A DNA stretch of 64,000 nucleotides from DASZIT01 sp963770635 (GCA_963770635.1 CAVYQI010000006.1:310001-374000), one strand, 5' to 3'. Shown: positions 8,863-17,860, counted from the first letter of the stretch. The notes: generated by a model not told the origin, from the sequence alone. Numbers and translations are program-made.

Positions 8863-9657
8863 TCAGCGCCGTAGATCGGGGCCGGCCTCGGGATTGAGCG
8901 CGGAGACGACCGCGTCGACCAGTCCATCGATGTTCGAGGTGATCGCCTCGGCGGTCACCTGGAGACCTTCGGCGCGGGCCGATGCCGAGGTGACCGGACC
9001 GATGGAGACGACCACCGGGGGCACCCCATCAGCGCCGAGCAGCGCGACGGTGCGCTCCACCGTCGATGACGAGGTGAACGCCACCGCGTCGGCCACTCCG
9101 GCGGCGGCGATGGACTCGGGGTCGGGATCACCGGCCACCGTGCGGTAGGCGACCACATCGTCCACCGTCCAGCCCTTGGCCTCGAGCCCGGCCACCAGGG
9201 CTCCCCTGACCTTCTCGGCCCGCGGAAACAGGACGCGCGATTCGGCACCGGGTCGGCCGGCCGCCGGAAACGCCTCGGCCAACGCGTCGCTCACCGCCTC
9301 CGGCGGCACCAGGGTGGGGGCGAATCCCCCCTCGGCCAACCGGCGGGCGGTCGCCTTCCCCACCACCGCCCATTGCACGATGGCCGGAACCGCCCGGCCT
9401 TCGAGGACGGCGAGGAAGCGGGACACCGCGTTGGCCGACGTGAAGGCCACCCAGGCGTAGGCACCGGCAACCAATCGGTCGGCCGACGCGGCCAGACCCG
9501 CCCCGCCGTCGGCGGCGTCCTCGATGGCGATGACCGGCAACTCGACCACGCTGGCCCCCAAGGCCACCAATCGGTCGACCAGCGCGGATGTCTGGGCCCG
9601 GCTCCGGGTGGCCACCACCGTCCGGCCGGCCAGCGGGAGCGGCACCACCGTCATCAC
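8863..9657 (-). CDS. hemD: Uroporphyrinogen-III synthase
   Basis: Cyclises hydroxymethylbilane to uroporphyrinogen III with inversion of ring D. The family is poorly conserved. The call rests on the start 'LAGRTVVATRSRAQTSALVDRLVALGASVVELPVIAI', the segment 'VAFTSANAVSRFLAVLE', the C-terminal 'AVAFTSSSTVERTVALLG' and the position between cobA and hemB. It has 264 residues. It overlaps cobA by four bases (ATGA at 9654-9657). In several actinobacteria cobA and hemD are fused; here they are separate but coupled. Confidence 0.9.
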   Translation of the reverse strand: MMTVVPLPLAGRTVVATRSRAQTSALVDRLVALGASVVELPVIAIEDAADGGAGLAASADRLVAGAYAWVAFTSANAVSRFLAVLEGRAVPAIVQWAVVGKATARRLAEGGFAPTLVPPEAVSDALAEAFPAAGRPGAESRVLFPRAEKVRGALVAGLEAKGWTVDDVVAYRTVAGDPDPESIAAAGVADAVAFTSSSTVERTVALLGADGVPPVVVSIGPVTSASARAEGLQVTAEAITSNIDGLVDAVVSALNPEAGPDLRR

Positions 9658-10358
9658 CCGCCGAGGGCGGCGACCGGGCCGATGACGATGATCGAGGGAG
9701 CGGGCAGGTCGACGTCGGCCAGGGCGTCGAGGGTGGTCCGCACCACCCGTTGCCGGTCGGTGGTCCCCCAGTGCACCACCGCCGCCGGGGTGGTGGCGGG
9801 ACGGCCGCTGGCCATCAGCTCGGCGGCAATGGCGGCGCGCTCCGCCATTCCCATGAGCACCACCAGGGTGCCGCCGGCCCGACCCAGGGCGTCCCAGTTC
9901 ACCCCTCCTGGAGCCGACGGGTCACCGGTACGGCCGGTGACCACGGTGACCGAGGCCGAGAGACCGCGGTGGGTGACCGGGATCCCGGCGGCGGCGGGGA
10001 CGGCGAACGCCGAGCTCACCCCTGGGACCACCTCGTAGGCCACCCCGGCGTCCCGCAGGGCCTGGACCTCCTCCCCGCCCCGGCCGAACACGAACGGGTC
10101 GCCGCCCTTCAGCCGCACCACTTCCCGGCCGGCCCGGCCGTGGGCCACCAACAGCTGGTTGATCTCGTCTTGGTGCCGGGGCTGGCCCGGGGTCTTGCCG
10201 ACGTCGATCACTTCGGCTGCCGAGGGAGCCAGGGACAGCAATTCCCGGGGGATCAGGCGGTCGTGGATGACCACGTCGGCCTTCCCGAGGAGGGTGGCCC
10301 CGCGCCGGGTGAGCAGCTCCGGGTCCCCGGGACCGGCGCCGACCAGATATACCGTCAC
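9654..10358 (-). CDS. cobA: Uroporphyrinogen-III C-methyltransferase (SUMT)
   Basis: Adds two methyl groups from S-adenosylmethionine to uroporphyrinogen III, giving precorrin-2 for sirohaem and cobalamin. It has 234 residues and every expected signature: VYLVGAGPGDPELLTRRG at the start, HDRLIPRELL, VRLKGGDPFVFGRGGEE, VVPGVSSAFAVPAAAGIPVTHRG, and LVVLMGM near the C-terminus. It overlaps hemC by four bases upstream and hemD by four bases downstream. It places the branch toward sirohaem/B12 inside the haem operon. Confidence 0.95.
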   Translation of the reverse strand: MTVYLVGAGPGDPELLTRRGATLLGKADVVIHDRLIPRELLSLAPSAAEVIDVGKTPGQPRHQDEINQLLVAHGRAGREVVRLKGGDPFVFGRGGEEVQALRDAGVAYEVVPGVSSAFAVPAAAGIPVTHRGLSASVTVVTGRTGDPSAPGGVNWDALGRAGGTLVVLMGMAERAAIAAELMASGRPATTPAAVVHWGTTDRQRVVRTTLDALADVDLPAPSIIVIGPVAALGG

Positions 10359-11311
10359 GGTTCCCCGATGGACCCCAGCGAGCTGCCGCCGGCCTCGTCG
10401 ACCAGGTACCGGGCCACCGCCCGACCCAGCTTCTCGGGGTCATCGGCGGTGGCGGTGTGGCGCAACACCATCCGGCCGTCCTCGGAGGCCATCATGCCGG
10501 AGAGGGTGATGGCCCCCTCGCCGCCATCGGCCTCGTCGCCGCCCAGGGTTCCGTAGGCCCCGACCGGCAGGGTGCAGGATCCGCCGAGCTCGGCCAGGTA
10601 TGCCCGCTCGGCGGTCACCACCCGGTGAACCCATTGATCGTCGATGCGGGACAGGGCCGACCGGATCCGGGCGTCGTCCTCCCGGCACTCCACAGCCAGG
10701 GCGCCTTGGCCGACCTGGGGAAGCATGACCATCGGGTCGAGGATCTCCGTCTCCATCCCCTCCGGGGCACGCCATCCCAGGCGATCGACCCCGGCGGCGG
10801 CGACCACCACCGCGCTCACGTCGCCGGTGCCGTCCACCGCCACCGACAGGCGGGTGGCGAGGTTCCCCCGCAGGTCGCTGAACAGCAGGTCGGGTCGGAG
10901 GTTGGCCAGCTGCACCCGCCGCCGGGCGGAGCCGGTGGCCACCCGGGCTCCCGAACCCAGGGTGTCGAGGGTGGCACCGACCAGCAAGTCGCGGGGGTCG
11001 GCCCGCTCCGGGAAGGCGGCCAGCGTCAACCCCGGCACCTGCAACTCGGCGGCGGCGGGCAGGTCCTTGGCCGAGTGGACGGCGGCGTCGGCGTCGCCCC
11101 GCATGACCATCGCCTGGACCTCCTTGACGAAGACACCCTGGCCCCCGATGGCATGCAGCGGCACGTCGGTCCGCCGGTCGCCTTCGGTCTCGACAGTGAC
11201 CAGCGACGTCGCCACCCCCGACGCCTCGAGCAGGAGGGCGACCCGCCGGGCCTGCCACAACGCCAGCGGTGAGCCCCGAGTGGCCAGTCGGACGACGGCG
11301 GGCTCGGTCAC
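10355..11311 (-). CDS. hemC: Hydroxymethylbilane synthase (porphobilinogen deaminase)
   Basis: Polymerises four porphobilinogens into hydroxymethylbilane. It has 318 residues. Motifs are the N-terminal RLATRGSPLALWQA, HSAKDLP in the active site, and the cofactor-loop cysteine in ELGGSCTLPVGAYG, which carries the dipyrromethane. The start is GTG 11311, four bases after the hemA stop. The 4-base overlap with cobA supports one transcript. Confidence 0.95.
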   Translation of the reverse strand: MTEPAVVRLATRGSPLALWQARRVALLLEASGVATSLVTVETEGDRRTDVPLHAIGGQGVFVKEVQAMVMRGDADAAVHSAKDLPAAAELQVPGLTLAAFPERADPRDLLVGATLDTLGSGARVATGSARRRVQLANLRPDLLFSDLRGNLATRLSVAVDGTGDVSAVVVAAAGVDRLGWRAPEGMETEILDPMVMLPQVGQGALAVECREDDARIRSALSRIDDQWVHRVVTAERAYLAELGGSCTLPVGAYGTLGGDEADGGEGAITLSGMMASEDGRMVLRHTATADDPEKLGRAVARYLVDEAGGSSLGSIGEP

Positions 11312-11315
11312 CGGC

Positions 11316-12599
11316 CTAGAGGTCGAACAGGGTTCGGAGCGACTCGATCAGGCGCTCCCCCCGGGGAGTCCCGACGGCGTCCTTCAGCGTCACGGTGGGC
11401 TGATGCAACAGCTTGGCCACCATGGCCCGGGTGACGGTATCGACCTGGTCCCACTGCTCGTCGGTGAGGTCGGACCGCTTGGCCCGTTGCCGATCGAACT
11501 CGGACTGGCGCGCCTCTTCCACCTGGGCCCGCAACGCCGACACCACCGGGGCTGCCCCCCGGGCCCGGGACGCCGCCCGGTACCGCTCGACCTCGTCGCC
11601 CACGATCTCCCGGGCGTGGCTGACCTCACCCTGCCGGCCGGAGAGCGCCCCCTCCACCGCCGCCCGCAGCGCGTCCATGTCGAGCAGGGTCACCCCGTCC
11701 AGATCGGCGGACGACGGCTCCACGTTGCGGGGCACCCCGAGGTCGACCACCAGCAAGGGCCCATCGGCGGTCCGGCGGGACACGGCCGCCTCCAGCCGCG
11801 AGCGCTCCACGATGGGGCGGACGGTGCTCACCGAGGTGAACACCACGTCGGCCCGATCGAGCTCCGACCCCAGGTCGGTGAGCGGGACGGCCCGGGCCCC
11901 GGCCGCCAATCCGTCGGGCAGCCCGGCGATCAGGGTGTCGGCCCGCTTGGCGGTGCGGTTGGCCACCACCACCGACGCCGGCTCATGGGCGGCCAGCGCC
12001 TGGACCACCCCGTCGCCCATCTCCCCGGCCCCGACCACCAGCACCCGGGAGCCATCCAGCCCGCCGGGGGCATGCTTGGCGGCCAGCGCCACCGCCCCGT
12101 GGGACAGCGAGGTGATGCCCCGGGCGATGGCCGTCTCCGATCGCACCCGCTTGCCGGTCTCCACCGCGTGACGGAACAACGCCCCCAGCACCGGGCCCGA
12201 GGCCCGCTCGCGCTGGGCCTTCTCCCACGCCCGGCGCACCTGGCCGAGCACCTCGGACTCCCCCAGCACCGCCGAGTCGAGCCCGGCGGCCACCGTGAAC
12301 ACGTGGTCGGCCACGTCGTCGTCGAACCGGATGGTCAGGTAGTCGCTGAGGGCCTCGACGGTGGTGTCGCCCATGACGGCCAGGAATTCCCGGAGCTCGT
12401 CCACGCCGTCGTGGAACCGCTCCACCACTGCGTAGACCTCGGTCCGCAGGCAGGTGGAGAGGATGACGGCTTCCGACAGGTTCGACCGGTCCCGCAGGGT
12501 GGCGAGCGCCTTGGGCAGCGCGGCCTCGGTGACCGCCACCTGCTCGAGCAGGTGCAGCGGGGCCTCTCGTTGCTCGATGCCTACCACGATCACTGACAC
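11316..12599 (-). CDS. hemA: Glutamyl-tRNA reductase
   Basis: Reduces glutamyl-tRNA(Glu) to glutamate-1-semialdehyde with NADPH, the committed step of C5 haem synthesis. It has 427 residues. The catalytic cysteine lies in ILSTCLRTEVYAVVE near residue 50; most family members have STCNR here, so the Leu is a minor variation. The NADPH domain has VLVVGAGEMGDGVVQAL near 180. A C-terminal helical dimerisation domain follows. It starts with GTG 12599. The 157 bases up to the rex stop hold no clear palindrome, so I cannot point to a Rex operator. Confidence 0.95.
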   Translation of the reverse strand: MSVIVVGIEQREAPLHLLEQVAVTEAALPKALATLRDRSNLSEAVILSTCLRTEVYAVVERFHDGVDELREFLAVMGDTTVEALSDYLTIRFDDDVADHVFTVAAGLDSAVLGESEVLGQVRRAWEKAQRERASGPVLGALFRHAVETGKRVRSETAIARGITSLSHGAVALAAKHAPGGLDGSRVLVVGAGEMGDGVVQALAAHEPASVVVANRTAKRADTLIAGLPDGLAAGARAVPLTDLGSELDRADVVFTSVSTVRPIVERSRLEAAVSRRTADGPLLVVDLGVPRNVEPSSADLDGVTLLDMDALRAAVEGALSGRQGEVSHAREIVGDEVERYRAASRARGAAPVVSALRAQVEEARQSEFDRQRAKRSDLTDEQWDQVDTVTRAMVAKLLHQPTVTLKDAVGTPRGERLIESLRTLFDL

Positions 12600-12756
12600 G
12601 TTGTCACCGCTTCGGTTTCGGTCGCTGGGTCGCTGGGTCGATCATTGACTCATCGCTTGGTTTTGCCTCACTCGGTCCGGCACGCCGGGTCATCCAGCAT
12701 GCCGGTCCGGTCTTCAGGTTGCCAGTCGGGTCGATGACGGAGTGGAGGTCTGGCCC

Positions 12757-13530
12757 TCAGTCTAGGTGGGCGCTGGTCATGCCAATCGACCGGATGACCG
12801 GCATCCCCTCACCGCCGGCCAGGGACCGCCTCGACTGGTAGAAGCTCATGATCTGCAGCTCGATGCTCAGATCGACGTACCGGAGCAGGATGTCGGGTCC
12901 GAGGGTGAGGACCTTGGGGGCGAAGTTGAGGATCGAACGGACTCCGGACTCCACCAGCAGATCGGCCACTCCCTGGGCGGCCGGCGCCGGGGTGGCGATG
13001 ACCCCGATGGCCAGCGGTTGTTCGGCGACGATGGCCGGCAGGGCGTCGAGGTGGGAGATGACCACGTCGTCGACCGAACCCCCGATGACGTCGGGGTCGA
13101 CGTCGAGGAGCGCCTTCACCGCGAACCCGCGGGCGATGAATCCCTGGGAGTGGGCCAGGGCCCGTCCCAGGTTTCCGATCCCGACGATGACCATCGGCCA
13201 GACATGGTTGAGGCCGAGCTCCCGGTCGATCTGCTCGACCAGGAAGGCGGTGTCGTAACCGGCCCCCCGGGTGCCGAACGACCCGAGCAACGACAGGTCC
13301 TTGCGCACCTTGGCGGCGTTCACTCTGGCCAACGAACCGAGCAGATCCGAGGACACGGTGGTGGTCCCCGACCGGAGCAGCTCCTCGAGAATGCGTTGGT
13401 ACACGGGCAGGCGACCGACCGTCGCCTCGGGGATCCGACGGTGGCCGGAGTGGGCCGCGGCCGGGCCGGCGGTGGTCTCCGGGAGGCTGGGCTCAGGTGA
13501 GGTTGGCACTGGCACGGATCGTAGGACCAT
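12757..13530 (-). CDS. rex: Redox-sensing transcriptional repressor Rex
   Basis: An NADH/NAD+-responsive repressor of respiration and redox genes, often the first gene of the actinobacterial haem locus. It has 257 residues. A winged helix covers about residues 30-90 (RLPVYQRILEELL, then VNAAKVRKDLSLLGSFGTRGAGY). The Rossmann fold follows (VIVGIGNLGRALAHSQGF). The C-terminal helix ends IELQIMSFYQSRR. The N-terminal 25 residues are Pro/Ser-rich and poorly conserved, so the start could be internal. rex-hem linkage suggests haem synthesis is tied to redox state. Confidence 0.93.
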   Translation of the reverse strand: MVLRSVPVPTSPEPSLPETTAGPAAAHSGHRRIPEATVGRLPVYQRILEELLRSGTTTVSSDLLGSLARVNAAKVRKDLSLLGSFGTRGAGYDTAFLVEQIDRELGLNHVWPMVIVGIGNLGRALAHSQGFIARGFAVKALLDVDPDVIGGSVDDVVISHLDALPAIVAEQPLAIGVIATPAPAAQGVADLLVESGVRSILNFAPKVLTLGPDILLRYVDLSIELQIMSFYQSRRSLAGGEGMPVIRSIGMTSAHLD

Positions 13531-13748
13531 CGGCCTCAGGGAGGAAAACCGGGGGCCCCGGAATCGGGCGCGAAATCGGATGACCCGGCTCCGGATGATC
13601 GGCGGAAATGACGGCCAGATCTCGCTCCGCCCGGGAGATGCGGGAACGGTGGAGTACGGTGGTTTGACCCGATAGGGGAAATTCGGTTCTCGGCCGCGGC
13701 TTCGACCCCAGGTGAGCGCTCTCGGACGGATTTCGAGGAAGAGGGTTC

Positions 13749-14741
13749 GTGCAGACGGCCTCCATCGATGCCGCGCCTGGCGACTTCCGAGTACTGGCCC
13801 TCCAGATCCGTGACGCCGGCCTGCTTGAGCCCCGGGCGCGGTATTACGGCGTGAAGATCGGCCTGACCGTCGCGCTGTTCGCCACCGGATGGGCGACCAT
13901 GGTGGCGGTCGGCGACTCGTGGGCCACGCTGGGTGTCGCCGCCTTCCTGGGGGTGATGTTCACCCAGCTGGGCTTCGTCGGTCACGACGCCGGGCACCAG
14001 CAGGTGTGCCGGTCCCGCCGGGCCAACCGGCTGCTCGGTTTGGCTGTCGGGAACCTGCTGATCGGATTGAGCTTCGGCTGGTGGATTTGCAAGCACAACG
14101 CCCATCACGCCCACCCCAACCAGGTCGACCTCGACCCCGATGTAGCCGAGGGCCTGGTGGTCTCGGCCGCCTGGCAGGCATGGCTCTTCTTCCCGCTCAT
14201 GTTCTTGCGGAGTACCGGCCTGCATACTTCCGGTATCCAGAGACTGCTCCGGCAACGAGACCGGGCCGCGGCCACCGAGGGCCTGCTCATCGGCGTCCAC
14301 GCCGCGCTGTATCTCACCGCGCTGCTGTGGGTGCTCTCCCCGCTGAAGGCATTGGCTTTCATCGTCGTCCAACAATCGGTCTTCTCGCTCTACCTCGGCT
14401 GCAGCTTCGCCCCCAACCACAAGGGCATGCCCCTCATCGACGGCGACACGGAGATGAGCTTCGTCCGGCGTCAGGTCATCACCGCCCGCAACGTCACCGG
14501 AGGGCGGCTCACCACCCTCCTGCTCGGCGGTCTCAACTATCAGATCGAACACCACCTCTTCCCGACGATGCCCAGACCCAATCTGAGGCGCGCCCAACCC
14601 ATCATCCGGGCATTTTGCATCGAGAGCGACTTCGGATACTGCGAGGACAGCCTGGTCGGTTCCTACCGCCAGGCCGTGCGCCACCTGAGCGCGGTGGCGG
14701 CCGTCGCGGCGCGGGTGCCCGCCGGCGCCACCGGTAGCTGA
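13749..14741 (+). CDS. Membrane fatty-acid (acyl-CoA) desaturase
   Basis: A di-iron membrane desaturase of 330 residues. All three histidine boxes are visible: HDAGHQ, HNAHHAHPN and QIEHHLFP. Hydrophobic pairs flank the first box (LTVALFATGWATMVAV, AAFLGVMFTQLGF) and occur at 180-230. The type resembles mycobacterial DesA3/linoleoyl-CoA desaturases that act on fatty-acyl chains at the membrane and take electrons from an oxidoreductase. It starts at GTG 13749. It is divergent from rex with 218 bases between. Regiospecificity cannot be read from the sequence. Confidence 0.9.
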   Translation: MQTASIDAAPGDFRVLALQIRDAGLLEPRARYYGVKIGLTVALFATGWATMVAVGDSWATLGVAAFLGVMFTQLGFVGHDAGHQQVCRSRRANRLLGLAVGNLLIGLSFGWWICKHNAHHAHPNQVDLDPDVAEGLVVSAAWQAWLFFPLMFLRSTGLHTSGIQRLLRQRDRAAATEGLLIGVHAALYLTALLWVLSPLKALAFIVVQQSVFSLYLGCSFAPNHKGMPLIDGDTEMSFVRRQVITARNVTGGRLTTLLLGGLNYQIEHHLFPTMPRPNLRRAQPIIRAFCIESDFGYCEDSLVGSYRQAVRHLSAVAAVAARVPAGATGS

Positions 14742-14781
14742 GCGTCCTCCTCCCGTCGCCAATCATCGGTGGCGTCAGTGC

Positions 14782-14807
14782 TGGCGTTCAGTCCTGGCGT
14801 TCAGTCC
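14782..14807. repeat. 13-base tandem duplication TGGCGTTCAGTCC
   Basis: Two exact copies sit just before the GTG candidates of the SRPBCC gene. They keep the longer reading frame open by chance and are one reason I place the start downstream. Confidence 0.7.
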
Positions 14808-14819
14808 TGGACAGCTACC

Positions 14820-15431
14820 GTGAACGCGGTGAACTGGCCGATCGACATCGACGGTTGGGGTTCGACGGCCGAGGAGCGCGACGCCACCTACCCGTGCGAC
14901 GCCCTCATCGAGCGCCCGGACCGGGTTCTCTTCCGGGCCGTGGATGTCTCCGCCCCGGCCGACCTGGTGTTCCGCTGGTTGTGCCAGCTCCGCCGGGCGC
15001 CGTACAGCTACGACTGGATCGACAATTTGGGCCGGCAGAGCCCCCGCCAGCTGACTCCCGGGCTCGACCGCCTCGAGGTCGGACAGTCGGTGGCGACGAT
15101 ATTCCGGCTGGCCTCATTCGAGGAGGGACGTTCGATCACCTTCGCTACGGATTCGTGGCTGTTCGGTCGGGTGGCGATCACCTACCGGGCGGTGCCGACC
15201 GATGGTGGCGTGGCTGCCACCAACGGCACCTGCCGTCTGGTGGTGAAGCTGGCGGTCGGCTGGCCGCCGGGGTTGCTGGGTCCGGCGATGCGTACCCTGC
15301 TTCCGGCCGGCGACCTGGTCATGATGCGCCGACAGCTGCTGAATCTGAAGGCACTGGCCGAGCGAGACGCCAGCCTCGGTGGCCATGGGGCGGATGATCG
15401 TGCATCAGCCCCACGGCCACCGACGAGGTAG
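14820..15431 (+). CDS. SRPBCC-family (START-like) protein
   Basis: About 203 residues from GTG 14820; a second GTG lies at 14829. The pattern 'RVLFRAVDVSAPADLVFRWLCQLRRAPYSYDWIDNLG' followed by strands and a long C-terminal helix (LLPAGDLVMMRRQLLNLKALAERD) fits the polyketide-cyclase/START-like fold, which binds hydrophobic ligands in a deep cavity. The annotated frame could start at 14769, but those extra residues come from the 13-base repeat. It follows the desaturase by about 80 bases on the same strand. The ligand is unknown. Confidence 0.7.
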   Translation: MNAVNWPIDIDGWGSTAEERDATYPCDALIERPDRVLFRAVDVSAPADLVFRWLCQLRRAPYSYDWIDNLGRQSPRQLTPGLDRLEVGQSVATIFRLASFEEGRSITFATDSWLFGRVAITYRAVPTDGGVAATNGTCRLVVKLAVGWPPGLLGPAMRTLLPAGDLVMMRRQLLNLKALAERDASLGGHGADDRASAPRPPTR

Positions 15432-15496
15432 CCCCAGGGGTCAGCGGATGCCGATTCGATCCGCCGCGGTCACTCCACGTCGGCGGCGGGGGACGG

Positions 15497-16057
15497 TCAG
15501 TGAGGATCGGAGGGATCTGTCGAGGCGTTCTGCGGCGAATCGTCGGCGGGATGCTTGGGATAGCCGACCAGGATCACCTCGTAGACGAGTCCCCCGGGCC
15601 CCGGCGAGGTGGCGATGTTCTCATCTTCCTCCAGCAATGCCGGATCGAAGATCCCGACCTGGACCTGCACCCGCTGATCGATTTCCCATGTCCGCCCCGA
15701 TACCTCACTCGAGAGGTGGTAATCGGGCTCGGTGTAGAAGCCCTTGGCGCGGAGCTGCTGGTCGTAGAAGGCATACAGCTGGGCCGCGGTCGCGGTTGCG
15801 GTCAGGATGGCTCCCGCATAGGCGGGATCGGGCTCGGGTTCAAACGTTTTCGCAATCTGGTTCGAACCCACCAGACGCACAACTTTCGAGCCGGGGTAGT
15901 AGAGGTGTGACTCGCTGTGCGCGGCCAACTCGGCACGGGTGAGCGGCTGACCGATCGGGAGCCCGAACGCGTCGACGGCCGGTGAAGCGCGGCTGGCGCC
16001 GCAGGCGGTCAGGATGATGGCCGCGCCCAGGACCAGTGAGAGCCCCTTCGCGGTCAG
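15497..16057 (-). CDS. Putative lipoprotein with CTG start, coupled to upstream membrane gene
   Basis: The clearly coding part (AAHSESHLYYPGSKVVRLVG...) has no normal start codon upstream in frame. Extending it reaches a perfect lipoprotein signal: MTAKGLSLVLGAAIILTACG, if CTG at 16057 is the start. That CTG overlaps the TGA of the upstream gene (CTGA), the usual geometry of coupled starts. It gives about 186 residues. The mature domain is unrecognised ('FYDQQLRAKGFYTEPDYHLSSEVSGRTW'). A mis-sequenced ATG or GTG is possible. Confidence 0.65.
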   Translation of the reverse strand: MTAKGLSLVLGAAIILTACGASRASPAVDAFGLPIGQPLTRAELAAHSESHLYYPGSKVVRLVGSNQIAKTFEPEPDPAYAGAILTATATAAQLYAFYDQQLRAKGFYTEPDYHLSSEVSGRTWEIDQRVQVQVGIFDPALLEEDENIATSPGPGGLVYEVILVGYPKHPADDSPQNASTDPSDPH

Positions 16058-16548
16058 CGCCGAGCTACCAATGCCAGGCCAGACGCCACCAGCAGTACGA
16101 ACCCGACGATCTCCACGACGAGTGACCGGGTGGCCCAGGGAACGCTCAAGCTGTCATGGAAGCCAAAGAGTCCAACCGTGGCGCTCAAGACCAGGCCACC
16201 GACGCTCGAGGCCATGAAGGCGGCGCCGGCGACCACCACGAAGATGCGGCGGAACAGGACGATCACCGGACCGAGCACGAACCCGGAGATGGCCTGGATC
16301 AAGAAGAGGTAGTTGATGTTCGCAACGTGAACGTACTTGTACCCGGTCATCCACAGATGCAGGTGAATCGCACCGGTTGCCACGATCGTCGCCGCCCCCA
16401 ACACCATGGTCCCGATGACGAAAGCGCGAAACCCGACCGGTGACGACCGAGGCGGGCCAAGGACGAGGGTGCTGCGCACCCAGGCCACGAGTCCGGTCCC
16501 TCCGGAAGCCGACGCCGGGTTCGAGTCCGTCGTCGAGACCGTGGTCAC
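16054..16548 (-). CDS. Four-helix membrane protein of unknown function
   Basis: I chose GTG 16548, whose G is the last base of the upstream TAG stop. It gives about 164 residues: a 40-residue Ser/Thr-rich start, then four hydrophobic segments (FVIGTMVLGAATIVATGAI, YLFLIQAISGFVLGPVIVLF, IFVVVAGAAFMASSVGGLVL, LVVEIVGFVLLVASGLALVA). A His-rich loop 'GAIHLHLWMTGYKYVHVANINYLFLIQ' after helix 1 recurs in small actinobacterial membrane proteins. It lies between two lipoprotein genes in a three-gene cassette with overlapping stops and starts. Confidence 0.7.
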   Translation of the reverse strand: MTTVSTTDSNPASASGGTGLVAWVRSTLVLGPPRSSPVGFRAFVIGTMVLGAATIVATGAIHLHLWMTGYKYVHVANINYLFLIQAISGFVLGPVIVLFRRIFVVVAGAAFMASSVGGLVLSATVGLFGFHDSLSVPWATRSLVVEIVGFVLLVASGLALVARR

Positions 16549-16859
16549 TACTGGCACCCATCCCCGTCGCTGGGCCCACCGTTGTTGTCGGCGTCGTGGT
16601 CGCCGCCGTTGTTCTGCGGGATCGTGCACTGGGTAGTTGTCGTCGTGCCGGCCCCGCCGCCGGTGTTCGAGGACGACGTGGTCGTGGTAGCGCTGGTCGA
16701 CGTAGTGGTGGAATTCGAGCTGTTGGACGGGGACGAGCTACAGGCGGCGAGGCCGAGGGCAAAGGCGACCGACGCCAATCCCAACACGGTCCGCTTTTTC
16801 AGGCTGGTTCTTTTCAGGCCGGTTCCTTTGGGAGCCTGCAGCTGTGACATGAATTCCAT
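16548..16859 (-). CDS. Small Ser/Thr-rich lipoprotein
   Basis: About 103 residues from ATG 16859, with GAGG roughly 8 bases upstream. The signal has a basic region (LKRTSLKKR), a hydrophobic core (TVLGLASVAFALGL) and lipobox LAAC. The mature part is mostly Ser/Thr, then a Gly/Asp/Asn tail (NNGGDHDADNNGGPSDGDGCQ) with a Cys pair that could form a disulfide. It is first of the cassette; its TAG overlaps the next GTG by one base. Function unknown; low-complexity surface protein. Confidence 0.65.
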   Translation of the reverse strand: MEFMSQLQAPKGTGLKRTSLKKRTVLGLASVAFALGLAACSSSPSNSSNSTTTSTSATTTTSSSNTGGGAGTTTTTQCTIPQNNGGDHDADNNGGPSDGDGCQ

Positions 16860-16994
16860 TCGTGGACCTCGCTCCATAGCTTCCCTGGGACTACGTCCGA
16901 GGGAGTCGAACTGTTCAAGGAATCTCCGGCCATCGAAGGCCACTGGGCAGGGAATTCACGCGGACCCCGGCCCAAAGTTGAGACTAGCCAAACG

Positions 16995-17828
16995 TCAGCC
17001 CGAACGCCGGAGCCGCACCGGGTGGAGGGTTCCGTCGAGCCCGAGGTGATCGGCGGCCGACGAACGATCGAGCACCAGCGCCAGGTAGCCGTTGCCGTCG
17101 ACCAACATGCCGAACTCCCCTCGACCGAGGTCACCGAATGCCTCGACCCGTTTGGCATCCAGCGTCTGACCCGATGCCAGCTCGACCTCCACCCGCGAGC
17201 CGAGCTTTACCTCCAACCGGTCGAGATCGTCCGGCCCGGCCTGGAACTGGGTGTTGCCGAAGCTGTCGATGTGGGTCACCGACGTGACCAGGACCGCTCC
17301 TTCGAAGTGGTCGGGGGGAAGGTCGGGAAGACGGACCAGCGACGCCGGGTCCACTTCCGCACCCAACGATGCCGGGTCGTCCTCGGCTACCAGGCGGGCG
17401 GTCGCGGGTCCGAACACATCGCGGCCATCGAAGGTGGCGCCCGACTCGGTGTCGAGGACATAGACCGCGGCGGCACCGCCCAAGGACTCGACGGCGGGAA
17501 CCAGCAGGCCGTTGTCGGGACCGACCCACCACGCCGGCCCGGTGTCGGCGGCTTGACCACCCACCCGGATGGCCACCCCCCGGCGAGCGGTTCCCACTCC
17601 CGGGTCGACCACCGCCAGGACGGCCCCGGGGCCCAGGTAGGGCGCGGCACGGAGAAGCGTGGCGGCCCCGGCGGCGACATCGAAGTGAGGTACGTGATGG
17701 GAGAGATCGATCACCGGGACCCCGGGCGCCCCCACCTGGAGGACAGCCCGGACCACACCGGCGAACTCGTCAGCGGTCCCGTAGTCGGACAGGAAATAGA
17801 CGGCCGGCGCCAGGGCGGGCCCCGTCAT
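16995..17828 (-). CDS. SAM hydrolase (SAM hydroxide adenosyltransferase, DUF62 family)
   Basis: A 277-residue member of the DUF62 family, most of whose bacterial and archaeal members hydrolyse S-adenosylmethionine to adenosine and methionine. Motifs: YFLSDYGTADEFAGVVRAV at the N-terminus, IDLSHHVPHFD, VLAVVDPGVGTARRG with Asp and Arg of the presumed water-activating site, FDGRDVFGPATARL, and VTHIDSFGNTQ with the His. The C-terminal beta-barrel begins near residue 170. It lacks close resemblance to the rare fluorinase or chlorinase branch as far as motifs show. Confidence 0.87.
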   Translation of the reverse strand: MTGPALAPAVYFLSDYGTADEFAGVVRAVLQVGAPGVPVIDLSHHVPHFDVAAGAATLLRAAPYLGPGAVLAVVDPGVGTARRGVAIRVGGQAADTGPAWWVGPDNGLLVPAVESLGGAAAVYVLDTESGATFDGRDVFGPATARLVAEDDPASLGAEVDPASLVRLPDLPPDHFEGAVLVTSVTHIDSFGNTQFQAGPDDLDRLEVKLGSRVEVELASGQTLDAKRVEAFGDLGRGEFGMLVDGNGYLALVLDRSSAADHLGLDGTLHPVRLRRSG

Positions 17829-17860
17829 TGGACCAGGGGCCTCTGAGGCCTCAGCCGGCC

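Noticed and set aside
10644..12596. 650-residue plus-strand open frame over hemC and hemA
   Set aside because: It is antisense to two well-supported haem genes and has the Arg/Gly/Pro/His-rich composition typical of GC-rich shadows.
12600..12756. Rex operator between rex and hemA
   Set aside because: No TTGTGAA-N6-TTCACAA-like palindrome is visible.
16995..17828. Chlorinase or fluorinase function
   Set aside because: The family is shared, but most DUF62 proteins are SAM hydrolases and nothing in the sequence or neighbours points to halogen chemistry.
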